Positions 9,453-16,918 of a DNA stretch of 35,115 nt are shown piece after piece; within the stretch, counting starts at the first letter, position 1; each line of letters begins with the position of its first letter. Under the pieces are notes generated by a model, which saw only the letters and a program-made list of their open reading frames with translations, was not told the origin of the DNA and made no database searches. Both the position numbers and the translations under genes were made by a program. The DNA comes from Thermoplasmata archaeon (lineage in GTDB: Archaea; Thermoplasmatota; Thermoplasmata; Thermoplasmatales; GCA-001856825): assembly GCA_023256475.1 (NCBI GenBank), contig JAGDXP010000002.1, positions 1 to 35,115 of the forward strand, written 5' to 3'.

Positions 9453-11165
9453 ATGGAATACAAATACACCGTATTGACTAATACTATGCTGGGTGCACTT
9501 ATGGCTTCAATAAATATGAATATTGTGTTAATAACACTTCCCACCATTTTTAGAGGCCTGGGTATAAATCCATTTGCACCTGGTGAATTCACTTATCTGC
9601 TCTGGATATTAATGGGATATAGCATAGTGCTTGCATCCATCCTTGTCACATTCGGTAGAATTTCCGATTCTTATGGAAGAGTAAAGATGTATTCGTACGG
9701 TTTCATTATTTTCACAATTGCCTCAATACTTCTCTCAATCGTGCCTGGGAATTCGGGGAATAACGGAGCCCTCGCCCTGATATTGCTTAGAATTTTGCAG
9801 GCTGTAGGCGCTGGCTTTTTAATGGTTAACAGTACAGCCCTTTTAACAGATGCGTTTCCACCCAATGAACGGGGAAAAGCCCTTGGAATTAACCAGATAT
9901 CATTTGTCGTCGGTTCACTCCTGGGAATAATATTGGGTGGCTTCTTAGCAGGATATGATTGGCATCTCGTTTTTGTTGTAAACGTTCCCTTTGCAATCGC
10001 CGGAACTTACTGGTCCTTAGCTAAACTTAGGGAAACATCCGAGAAAATAAAAGTTCCAATAGATATCCCAGGAAATTTAACTTTGGCCGGGTCGATGATC
10101 CTGATTTCGCTTGGGCTAACATACACCTTGGAACCCTATAAGAACTTCCAAACAGGATGGAGTAATCCATGGGTTATAGCTGCCTTAGTAATAGGAGTAT
10201 TGCTCATGATAGCATTTATAATAATAGAGAGGAAAGTTAAGAATCCTTTATTCAATCTCTCATTATTTAAAATTAGACCATTCCTATTCGGTAATCTGAG
10301 TCTATTACTTAGTTCCCTTGGCAGGGGAGCTGTTATGTTTCTGGTGGTCATATGGCTACAAGGCATATATCTGCCCCTCCATGGCTTTACTTATACCCAA
10401 ACACCCCTTTGGGCCGGAATATACATGCTTCCCATGCTGGTAGGAACGGTGATTTTTGGTCCTATTGGAGGAATGCTTACAGACAAATACGGTGCTAGAC
10501 CTTTTGCTACCATTGGCATGATAATATCCGCTATAGGCTTTTATCTATTGACCCTACTTCCTTACAATTTCAACTTATTGGAGTTCGAAGTCATTCTTTT
10601 CATAATTGGAATTGGAGGCGGCTTGTTTGCATCACCAAACACCACTGCTATTATGAATGCTGTTTCCTCAAGAGATAGAGCTTCAGCCAATGGTATGAGG
10701 ATGACCATTAACAATATTACTTCCACAATCAGCATGGCAATTTTCTTCTCAATAACAATTACAGTATTTTCACAGGATTTGCCATCAGCTATCTATAAGA
10801 CTACAATTTCTTTGGGTCTTCCTCAGCAGCTGGCAGTTTATCTTTCCAAGATCCCGCCATCTGGCGCTCTATTTGGAGCCTTCCTTGGAATCAATCCCAT
10901 AACAGTTATTCCTCCAAATATTCTCTCAACTATACCAGCTAGCGTAATTTCAAAAATTAGTTCCAATTCATTCTTTCCAAATATAATCGGCCCATCCTTC
11001 ATTAAAGGACTTGACATATCACTATTCATAGCAATAATAATGTCTATATTAGCAACGGTGTTCTCATGGTTGATGGGAGAAAGATATGTGCATGAGGAGC
11101 ATGGAGCAATTTCAAAGGACAGTATTGGAAACCTAAGAAAGGAGGAGATTCCCAATGGCAAATGA
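9453..11165 (+). CDS. MFS multidrug efflux transporter, DHA2 (EmrB/QacA) type
   Basis: A 570-residue permease with about 14 hydrophobic helices, the count for the drug:H+ antiporter-2 family. It shows the family A-motif equivalent GRISDSYGRVKMY after helix 2, the segment RILQAVGAGFLMVNSTALLTDAFPPNERGKALGI, and the helix-5 motif C-like region SFVVGSLLGIILGGFLAGYDWHLVFVVNVP. It probably exports toxic organic compounds using the proton gradient, which is steep in acidophiles. The last codons overlap the MarR gene by 11 bp, so the two are co-transcribed and the regulator probably senses a transported compound. The substrate cannot be read from sequence. Confidence 0.9.
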   Translation: MEYKYTVLTNTMLGALMASINMNIVLITLPTIFRGLGINPFAPGEFTYLLWILMGYSIVLASILVTFGRISDSYGRVKMYSYGFIIFTIASILLSIVPGNSGNNGALALILLRILQAVGAGFLMVNSTALLTDAFPPNERGKALGINQISFVVGSLLGIILGGFLAGYDWHLVFVVNVPFAIAGTYWSLAKLRETSEKIKVPIDIPGNLTLAGSMILISLGLTYTLEPYKNFQTGWSNPWVIAALVIGVLLMIAFIIIERKVKNPLFNLSLFKIRPFLFGNLSLLLSSLGRGAVMFLVVIWLQGIYLPLHGFTYTQTPLWAGIYMLPMLVGTVIFGPIGGMLTDKYGARPFATIGMIISAIGFYLLTLLPYNFNLLEFEVILFIIGIGGGLFASPNTTAIMNAVSSRDRASANGMRMTINNITSTISMAIFFSITITVFSQDLPSAIYKTTISLGLPQQLAVYLSKIPPSGALFGAFLGINPITVIPPNILSTIPASVISKISSNSFFPNIIGPSFIKGLDISLFIAIIMSILATVFSWLMGERYVHEEHGAISKDSIGNLRKEEIPNGK

Positions 11166-11592
11166 AATAAACCAGGAGCTCTTAGAACAGTACCTTTCTC
11201 TGAAGAAGAGCCTCACTAAGCTATACAGACTTGCAATATCAGGCGCTGATTATGATCTGAACCATTCAGAGATATTGATGATAATGAAATTGGAACCAGA
11301 CAGAGAGCTCACACTCTCAAAGCTCTCAGAAATTACAGGATTTTCTAACACCATGGTTACCTTCACAGTGGATTCATTGGAAGAAAAGGGGTTAGTAAAG
11401 AGGATAAGGGGGAATGATAGAAGGATTTATTATGCCAAGCTCACAGAAAAGGGAAAAGAGAAGTATGTAGAATTGAAAGAAAGGATGAGAAATAGGATCA
11501 ATGAGGCATTTGATCGACTATCACCTGAAGAAAAGGAGCAATTTTCGAGATGTGTCAATAGCATAAGCTCTCTTCTGGATAAAATAACCTAA
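11155..11592 (+). CDS. MarR-family transcriptional regulator
   Basis: A 145-residue winged-helix protein. The core HSEILMIMKLEPDRELTLSKLSEITGFSNTMVTFTVDSLEEKGLVKR, followed by the wing RGNDRRIYYAKLTEKGKE, is the MarR DNA-binding domain, with dimerisation helices at both ends. It starts inside the efflux gene (11 bp overlap). A strong Shine-Dalgarno sequence GGAGGAG at 11141-11147 lies 7 bp before the ATG, fixing the start. A MarR protein tied to an efflux pump usually represses that operon and is released by a ligand; here the regulator follows rather than precedes the pump. No operator palindrome was clear. Confidence 0.88.
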   Translation: MANEINQELLEQYLSLKKSLTKLYRLAISGADYDLNHSEILMIMKLEPDRELTLSKLSEITGFSNTMVTFTVDSLEEKGLVKRIRGNDRRIYYAKLTEKGKEKYVELKERMRNRINEAFDRLSPEEKEQFSRCVNSISSLLDKIT

Positions 11593-11608
11593 ATTTTCTC
11601 CTATAATT

Positions 11609-12067
11609 ATGAAATGCATAATTATACTCGGATGCAAACAAAATTCATTACTGATAAATGAAGAACTGATTAATCGAGCAGACAGAGCTATAGCTATTTT
11701 TGATGAAGATTCTCTAATTATTGCGTCTGGCGGAAATACCAATGGGATTAAACCAGAATCGGCATATATTAAGGAATATCTTATTCAAAGAGGCATTTCC
11801 GCCCAAAGGATATTGGAGGAAAACATGAGCCAGAACACCTTTGAGAATGCCAAATTTTCACTAAATCTAATCGGAGAGAGAGGATTAAAGTGTTCCAAAC
11901 TGATCGTGGTGACCTCTTGCTACCACAGTTTGAGGGCAGGGTTCATTTTTAAAAATATGAGTAATATTCCGGTTTTAACTGAATGTGTCCAGTATGAAAG
12001 GCCGGATGCCGAAGAAGCGAAGAAATTTCTAATTGATGCTTTAAGAATTTACAACAGGATTATTTAG
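11609..12067 (+). CDS. DUF218 (YdcF/SanA/ElyC-like) protein
   Basis: A 152-residue Rossmann-like protein with the DUF218 signatures in order: an N-terminal strand and loop IIILGCKQ, the glycine loop [10 protein letters not shown], the acidic and Asn motif [12 protein letters not shown], and [15 protein letters not shown] carrying the conserved His and Arg. Bacterial relatives are linked to envelope integrity, but their reaction is not established. This one has no membrane segment, so it is probably cytosolic. It sits 16 bp after the MarR gene and 23 bp before dCMP deaminase on the same strand. Function is left open. Confidence 0.75.
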   Translation: MKCIIILGCKQNSLLINEELINRADRAIAIFDEDSLIIASGGNTNGIKPESAYIKEYLIQRGISAQRILEENMSQNTFENAKFSLNLIGERGLKCSKLIVVTSCYHSLRAGFIFKNMSNIPVLTECVQYERPDAEEAKKFLIDALRIYNRII

Positions 12068-12090
12068 TTGATTTTGATAAATTCATTAGG

Positions 12091-12597
12091 ATGAGACCTT
12101 CTTGGGATGAATATTTTATGAGAATGGCCTTCATGGCCGCCAGCCGATCCACGTGCACCAGGAGAAAAGTTGGAGCGGTAATAGTAAAAGATTCAAGAAT
12201 TATTTCAACCGGTTACAATGGCCCTCCTACTGGTTTGCTTCACTGCGATATTACAGGCTGCATAAGAGAGACTCTGAAAATTCCATCAGGGGAGAGGCAT
12301 GAATTATGTAGGGGATTGCATGCTGAACAGAATGCTATAATTCAGGCGGCTTCTAATGGAACATCGATTAAAGGTGCTAAAATATATGTAACCACGCACC
12401 CCTGCGTGGTCTGTGCCAAAATGCTCATAAATGCTGGAATTGAAGAAATTATCTACGCTGATGGGTATCCCGATGAATTAGCAGAACTTATGCTAATAGA
12501 AAGCAAAATGAAAACCAGGAAATATGATATACCGGAGAATTTCAAGAAAATACTTTTTGGAGAGGAGGAATACCTACTTAGGAACGGCGAGGACTAG
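12091..12597 (+). CDS. dCMP deaminase-family zinc enzyme
   Basis: A 168-residue member of the deoxycytidylate deaminase/ComEB family, which converts dCMP to dUMP for dTTP synthesis. The zinc site is complete: HAE at residues 77-79 (His ligand and catalytic Glu) and PCVVC with C105 and C108. The upstream segments [15 protein letters not shown] and [14 protein letters not shown], and the extra Cys/His-bearing insert before HAE, are typical of dCMP rather than cytidine deaminases. The length fits the family. A different deoxynucleotide or modified-base substrate is possible. Confidence 0.88.
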   Translation: MRPSWDEYFMRMAFMAASRSTCTRRKVGAVIVKDSRIISTGYNGPPTGLLHCDITGCIRETLKIPSGERHELCRGLHAEQNAIIQAASNGTSIKGAKIYVTTHPCVVCAKMLINAGIEEIIYADGYPDELAELMLIESKMKTRKYDIPENFKKILFGEEEYLLRNGED

Positions 12598-12610
12598 TAT
12601 ATAGATAATT

Positions 12611-12619
12611 AATTTAAAC
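12611..12619 (+). promoter_or_regulatory. TATA box for the alpha/beta hydrolase gene
   Basis: AATTTAAAC, within a longer AT-rich run, is centred 25 bp before ATG 12640, giving a leaderless transcript. Confidence 0.5.
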
Positions 12620-12639
12620 CCTGTAGAAATAATAGTATT

Positions 12640-13257
12640 ATGGTAAGCGAGAAATATGCGGAACTGAACGGCAAAAAGGTACATTATTTTGAAGACGATA
12701 TAAAATCACCAGCTGTAGATTTAATATTTCTCCACGGGAAATCATTTAAGGCACAAACATGGATAGATTTGAAACCATGGGAATATCTCAGCAAGGAAGG
12801 TATTAAAGGGATTTATCTGGATATACCGGGCTGGGGGAACTCTGAGCCCAATGACAAATACGATGTTAGTTCACCCGACTATTCAGGAATGTCCAAATTT
12901 ATTGAAGATTTCACGGATTACCTGGGATTGAAAAAATTTTACCTTCTTGGCGCTTCATTTAGTGTGCCATTTGTCTTGAGGTATGCATTGGATAAACCCG
13001 AGAAAGTTCAAAAATTAATTTTAGTGGGAGGAGTATTTGCGAAAGGGATTGAGAATAAATTGCAGAAAATAAATATTCCTGCTCTGATAATTTACGGGGA
13101 AAATGATACTGTTGTTGGCTTAGAACCTGCAGAAAAGTATTCGAAAATTCTACCGATAAACAAGAAGATTATTGTCAAGGGGGCCAGGCATCCATTGTAT
13201 CTTGATAAACCCAATGAATTCTTTGAGCATCTTGTTGAATTCATTAAAGAAAAATAA
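12640..13257 (+). CDS. Small alpha/beta-hydrolase
   Basis: A 205-residue alpha/beta-hydrolase-fold protein, shorter than most because the cap is minimal. The oxyanion-side loop FLHGKSF, the nucleophile elbow GASFS with S106, the acid D156 in IYGENDTVVG and the base H184 in GARHPLYLDKP form a plausible complete Ser-Asp-His triad. It resembles cytosolic esterase, CIB/ABHD14-like or proline-iminopeptidase-like enzymes. The substrate cannot be inferred. It has its own TATA box, so it is probably a single-gene unit. Confidence 0.82.
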   Translation: MVSEKYAELNGKKVHYFEDDIKSPAVDLIFLHGKSFKAQTWIDLKPWEYLSKEGIKGIYLDIPGWGNSEPNDKYDVSSPDYSGMSKFIEDFTDYLGLKKFYLLGASFSVPFVLRYALDKPEKVQKLILVGGVFAKGIENKLQKINIPALIIYGENDTVVGLEPAEKYSKILPINKKIIVKGARHPLYLDKPNEFFEHLVEFIKEK

Positions 13258-13280
13258 TTCCCGATTCAGCATTATTTGAT

Positions 13281-13308
13281 CAATTTTTTATTTTGTACCT
13301 TTTCCGCT
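13281..13308 (+). terminator. T-rich region, possible terminator for the hydrolase gene
   Basis: Runs of T (TTTTTTATTTT and then CCTTTTCC) follow the hydrolase stop by about 25 bp, in the 128 bp convergent gap before the aldo/keto reductase. Archaeal termination typically uses such T tracts. No strong hairpin was seen. Confidence 0.3.
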
Positions 13309-13385
13309 TTAGATTTTGCATATTGATTTTAAAAAATCTATGAATAGAATCTGACAGAGATCGAAATGGAGATATAGGTAAATAA

Positions 13386-14318
13386 CTAAAATACATCCAG
13401 GTTTTCGATTACCTGTTTATATGCATCATCTATTCTCTTCATTTGCTCCTGAGTCAATCTCCATCCGCTGCTCTGCAAATTTATAATTGCTTGATCCCTG
13501 TTCTTTGCTCCGGGAATCGGTATTACACCGTCATGACTTATGAGCCAATTTATAGATATCTGAACAATTGATTTACCTATCTCACCCGAGATTTCTTTGA
13601 GTACCTTTACCATAGGTTGCATTGCCTTCAGATTCTGCTCGCTGAATAACTTGTTTGATTTCCTGACATCGTTGCTATCCAGCATTATGTGATCGTATTT
13701 TGAAGTTAGTAACCCCTGTGCCAGTGGGCTATAAGCTATTATTCCTATATTTTCCTTCATTTGGTATGGCATGATCTCTAGTTCTATCTCCCTTTGCAAA
13801 AGATTGTATCTGACCTGATTTGATACAATATCCACAGTAGAAAGATAGGATCTTGCCTCTTCCATCTGACAGACAGAAAAGTTTGATAACCCTATATATC
13901 TAATCTTACCGTTATTAACCAATTTTTCCAGGGCTTTCATAGTGTCCCTTAATGGAGTATATATGTCTGGCCAGTGTATTTGATAAAGATCGATGTAAGA
14001 AGTTTGCAATCTCTTTAAGCTTCCGTCTAAAGCTCGCTCCAGTAAATCTGGCCTCAGATGGTTTCCTGATACCTTTGATGCGATTATTATTTCATCTCTT
14101 ATCTCCTTGACAGCTTCACCTATAACGGTTTCTGAATGTCCGTCACCATAGGCTTCTGCCGTATCTATAAAATTAAGTCCCATCTCTATAGATGTTCTTA
14201 TGGCTTCCTTTACATCTCTATCAAAGACTTTTCCCCATCCTTGAGCTCCAGCCTGCCAGGCGCCGAGCCCAATACTGGATACTTTTAGATCAGATTTTCC
14301 AATAGTTCGATATTCCAT
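13386..14318 (-). CDS. Aldo/keto reductase
   Basis: A 310-residue (beta/alpha)8 NAD(P)H-dependent oxidoreductase of the aldo/keto reductase superfamily. The catalytic tetrad is present: D52 and Y57 in FIDTAEAYGDGHSE, K82 in IIASKVSG and H115 in LYQIHWPD. The cofactor-binding C-terminal part contains IPIPGAKNRDQAIINLQS. It is closest in style to the YhdN/AKR11-13 group of general aldehyde/ketone reductases. The physiological substrate is unknown. It is transcribed divergently from the Orc1/Cdc6 paralogue. Confidence 0.9.
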   Translation of the reverse strand: MEYRTIGKSDLKVSSIGLGAWQAGAQGWGKVFDRDVKEAIRTSIEMGLNFIDTAEAYGDGHSETVIGEAVKEIRDEIIIASKVSGNHLRPDLLERALDGSLKRLQTSYIDLYQIHWPDIYTPLRDTMKALEKLVNNGKIRYIGLSNFSVCQMEEARSYLSTVDIVSNQVRYNLLQREIELEIMPYQMKENIGIIAYSPLAQGLLTSKYDHIMLDSNDVRKSNKLFSEQNLKAMQPMVKVLKEISGEIGKSIVQISINWLISHDGVIPIPGAKNRDQAIINLQSSGWRLTQEQMKRIDDAYKQVIENLDVF

Positions 14319-14335
14319 AAACCGTGTATAATAGC

Positions 14336-14346
14336 TTTTATAATTA
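14336..14346 (+). promoter_or_regulatory. TATA box for the Orc1/Cdc6 paralogue
   Basis: TTTTATAATTA is centred 21 bp before ATG 14362 and 27 bp before ATG 14368. It is only 9 bp before the TTG at 14350, which makes that TTG an unlikely start. Confidence 0.5.
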
Positions 14347-14361
14347 AATTTGCCTTACAAG

Positions 14362-15426
14362 ATGGAAATGAAGGTTATAAAAAATGAAATACCCTTGACC
14401 ACAGAGTTTTTTCCAGACAGAATAATTGGGAGAGATCAGGAAATAAGCCTAATCAATAAACTAATGTTCTCATCAGACGCTCAGACCACAGTGTTGATCA
14501 AGGGAAGGCCAGGAACTGGAAAAACCTTATTGGCTAAATTTTTAATGAAATTGCACCCCGATTACAATGGGAAGTATGTTAATTGCTATGTTTCTAATTC
14601 CGATAGGTTGATTTTATCTGAAATTGGTGGGAAAGATTATTGGAGGGGTGGGGATCTCCAGTCCTCTAGTATAGAGAGCATAATAAGACAGATTTTCCAG
14701 AAAGAAAGACGAAGGAATTTGGTAGTGTTGGATGAAGTCCATTCTCTGAAATCAAGCAATAGTAAAATAATCTACATCCTGACCAGGTCTACTGAATTAG
14801 AATTACCTCCTATTAAATTGATGCTTTTATCAATTGAGGACCCTGAAATGTTTCTGGATAAGAGTTCACTTGCCTCAATCAACAGGATAAATCAGATTGA
14901 TCTGAAGAATTACAACTCCTCTCAGCTGTTGGAAATCCTTAAGGATCGAGCACAATTAGCCCTTTTCGAAGGCACCTACGATAACGATGCCTTAATGAAG
15001 ATAGCTGAGATAGCGGAGGCCTCCGGCAATGCCAGATTTGCAATTGAATTGCTGAGATACTCGGCAAGATTGGCAGAGCTCAGGGATCAGATTCTGACCT
15101 CAGATATAGTGCTTGAATCATCGAAAGACTACACTGAGCCTATAGATGATAGCGCCCTCAGGTATCTGGATGAGTGGGAAATAGATCTTTTAATAAGACT
15201 TCTAAATAACTGGAATTCCAATAGATTTACAACTGAAGAAATAAGATCAATTCTTCCGGTAATAAGTGATGCAAGGCTGTATAAATGGTTGAGGGATCTC
15301 GAAAGTGCAGGGATAATCAATAAGAGAAAGCTGAGCTCAGGATATGGGGGAGGAGTAAGGAATGAATTCTCCCTTAATGTGCAAAAGAATTATTTACTCA
15401 ATGCGCTTTACAATTTGAAGAGATGA
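14362..15426 (+). CDS. Divergent Orc1/Cdc6-family AAA+ ATPase
   Basis: The layout is that of an archaeal Orc1/Cdc6 protein: an N-terminal segment ending IIGRDQEISLI, Walker A GRPGTGKT (about residues 48-55), Walker B VVLDEVHSL (D124), a lid with the sensor-2-like motif SGNARFAIELLR, and a C-terminal winged helix (TTEEIRSILP, ARLYKWLRDLESAGIINKRK). Compared with the canonical Orc1 in this window, the sensor-1 segment ISNDLKF has become LSIEDPEMF. The arginine-finger segment DPRVKSR has become SSLASINR. ATP binding therefore looks preserved, while ATP hydrolysis or its sensing may be altered. It may be the second Orc/Cdc6 known in Thermoplasmatales genomes, acting as a regulator or alternative initiator; that role is inference. 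Start 14362 is preferred over TTG 14350; ATG 14368 also fits. Confidence 0.75.
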   Translation: MEMKVIKNEIPLTTEFFPDRIIGRDQEISLINKLMFSSDAQTTVLIKGRPGTGKTLLAKFLMKLHPDYNGKYVNCYVSNSDRLILSEIGGKDYWRGGDLQSSSIESIIRQIFQKERRRNLVVLDEVHSLKSSNSKIIYILTRSTELELPPIKLMLLSIEDPEMFLDKSSLASINRINQIDLKNYNSSQLLEILKDRAQLALFEGTYDNDALMKIAEIAEASGNARFAIELLRYSARLAELRDQILTSDIVLESSKDYTEPIDDSALRYLDEWEIDLLIRLLNNWNSNRFTTEEIRSILPVISDARLYKWLRDLESAGIINKRKLSSGYGGGVRNEFSLNVQKNYLLNALYNLKR

Positions 15427-15470
15427 TCCTTCAAATAATGAATTCTGTTATACGTAATATTGTGGAAATA

Positions 15471-15480
15471 TTTATATAAT
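15471..15480 (+). promoter_or_regulatory. TATA box for the FtsZ-like gene
   Basis: TTTATATAAT is centred 26 bp before ATG 15501, the classic spacing for a leaderless archaeal transcript. Confidence 0.6.
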
Positions 15481-15511
15481 GTCATAACTATGTCATATAT
15501 ATGTCGGACAA
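15479..15511 (+). repeat. Three 11-bp-spaced ATGTC units across the start codon
   Basis: ATGTCATAACT, ATGTCATATAT and ATGTCGGACAA begin at 15479, 15490 and 15501, so the same face of the helix is presented each turn. The last unit contains the start codon. This could be a protein-binding array or chance in AT-rich DNA. Confidence 0.35.
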
Positions 15512-16247
15512 TTTCAAGATTATAGCTGTAGGAGATGCGGGAGTCAACTCCACATCAGATGTTCAATATCCCCTCTTATTCAAAATAAGAGACAGAAATG
15601 ACAAACAAAGGGTTGGTAAATTTCCAAAAACTGAATATACCATAGTAGTAGCATCGCCTGCTGGATTATTTTCATCCATGTACTTACCTGCGCTTATCGA
15701 ACAATTGAAATCCCAGGGAGAAAATGTATTTTTCATCAGCATCATGCCATTCCTGAGCGAATCCGAAGAAAGATCTAAAAGGGCGTCCCAGGTAATTAAT
15801 AAATTGTCCAAGACTGTTGACAAAATTTTCGTAATAGAAAATGAAAATTTTGCTCAGAGGCACTTGAATGAAAGGCTTGAAGTTCTTCTCGGTTCTGTAA
15901 ACAGGAACATATCGGAACTTATAAACAATCTGAAAAGCCATATGAAATCATTAGAGGGCTTCAAAAATCTTGGTTTTGCATATTCCGAGGGTTCTAAGTT
16001 TGAAGATCTTGATACGAACCTCGTATTTTCACGGAAAAAGGATGAAGTGGAAGGAATTGTAGGTGTTATAGAGTCTCCCACCAGATCAGATGCGACCAAG
16101 ATATCAAAATATTTTGGGATAGATATGTTAGAATTTAAGGAGTCTAAAAGCCTAAAAATAACAGCCTTTACTGTTCACGAGAGTAATCCTTACATCCAAT
16201 GGTACCCATCAGAACTCTATACTCATACTCAGTTATTCCAGCCCTAG
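15501..16247 (+). CDS. Shortened FtsZ/tubulin-superfamily-like protein lacking the GTP signature
   Basis: A 248-residue protein, against about 350-400 for FtsZ. The N-terminus IIAVGDAGVNS (7-17) aligns with the FtsZ start VIGVGGAGGNA. Residues 76-117 (VFFISIMPFLSESEERSK, then A95, I99, LSK 102-104, VD 106-107, I112, N114) align well with the FtsZ segment that reads VVTKPF, E, R, A, I, LSKHVD, I, N. Between them the protein is about 40 residues shorter. Where FtsZ has the tubulin signature GGGTGTG, this protein has ASPAGLFSSM (51-60), so GTP binding by the usual route is unlikely. The C-terminal third is unrecognised. Its 3' end overlaps trmJ by 80 bp. A regulator or non-polymerising partner of FtsZ, or a carrier of another ligand, is possible. 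Homology is inferred by eye. Confidence 0.6.
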   Translation: MSDNFKIIAVGDAGVNSTSDVQYPLLFKIRDRNDKQRVGKFPKTEYTIVVASPAGLFSSMYLPALIEQLKSQGENVFFISIMPFLSESEERSKRASQVINKLSKTVDKIFVIENENFAQRHLNERLEVLLGSVNRNISELINNLKSHMKSLEGFKNLGFAYSEGSKFEDLDTNLVFSRKKDEVEGIVGVIESPTRSDATKISKYFGIDMLEFKESKSLKITAFTVHESNPYIQWYPSELYTHTQLFQP

Positions 16248-16863
16248 CCATAACCCTCCTAAATAGGAGTTCGGTCTTATCTATCCTGTGTCTTGGATAA
16301 TTGTTTCTCAATAGATTTTCCCTGAATTTAGCAACGAGTCTATCAAGCTTATCCCTATCTATAACATCCCTGGACTCTTCCTTTTCAGAGACGAACAATT
16401 CATATAATACAACCGCAACTGCATGTGAAACATTCATGATGGGATAATCCTCGTTGGTTGGAATCTGCATGAAAAGATCACAAAGAGATAATTCCTCATT
16501 AGTCAATCCTATGTCTTCCCTTCCAAATACTATCCCCACCTTCCCTTTCACATCTGAAATCAGGGATGCTATATCCCTGCTGCTGTAATTTTTCCTAAGT
16601 ACTGCATTCCTGGATTTTGAGATTACTCCCGAAGTCCCAATCACCATCTTTAGATCCTGAATCGCGTCCTTAAGGCTATTTACATCTCTCCTCTTTTCAA
16701 GTATCTCATGACCCTTCATAGATCTGAAATAATCCTCGAATGGTATTTTTGGAGCATTTACCGTTACCAATTCATTGAATCCAAAATTTTTCATTACCCT
16801 TGCTATTGATCCCAGGTTTCCTGGATTCTTTGGCTCTACTACTATTACCCTTATTTCAGCCAT
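16168..16863 (-). CDS. trmJ: tRNA (cytidine/uridine-2'-O-)-methyltransferase, TrmJ-like SPOUT enzyme
   Basis: A 231-residue SpoU/TrmH-family (SPOUT) methyltransferase. All three family motifs are visible: motif 1 NPGNLGSIARVMKNFGF (residues 13-29, with the catalytic Arg 22), motif 2 VFGREDIGLTNEEL (from 112) and motif 3 PIMNVSHAVAVVLYEL (141-156), forming the knotted SAM site. The length and the C-terminal segment RRVMARAGITEYEY fit archaeal TrmJ, which methylates ribose 32 of tRNAs. It is divergent from folC and convergent with the FtsZ-like gene, whose end it overlaps by 80 bp. Family assignment is firm, target position less so. Confidence 0.85.
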   Translation of the reverse strand: MAEIRVIVVEPKNPGNLGSIARVMKNFGFNELVTVNAPKIPFEDYFRSMKGHEILEKRRDVNSLKDAIQDLKMVIGTSGVISKSRNAVLRKNYSSRDIASLISDVKGKVGIVFGREDIGLTNEELSLCDLFMQIPTNEDYPIMNVSHAVAVVLYELFVSEKEESRDVIDRDKLDRLVAKFRENLLRNNYPRHRIDKTELLFRRVMARAGITEYEYRVLMGTIGCKDYSREQ

Positions 16864-16918
16864 GAATTAGTATAAATTCTTGCATAAACATTTTTACCCC
16901 TTTCAAAATTACCCAGAA

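Noticed and set aside
14350-14361. TTG 14350 as start of the Orc1/Cdc6 paralogue.
   Set aside because: It lies only 9 bp from the TATA box centre, so it would precede transcription; ATG 14362 or 14368 fits better.
16880-16918. TTG 16880 as the folC start.
   Set aside because: The extra 13 residues do not resemble FolC N-termini, and the codon abuts a TATA-like element.
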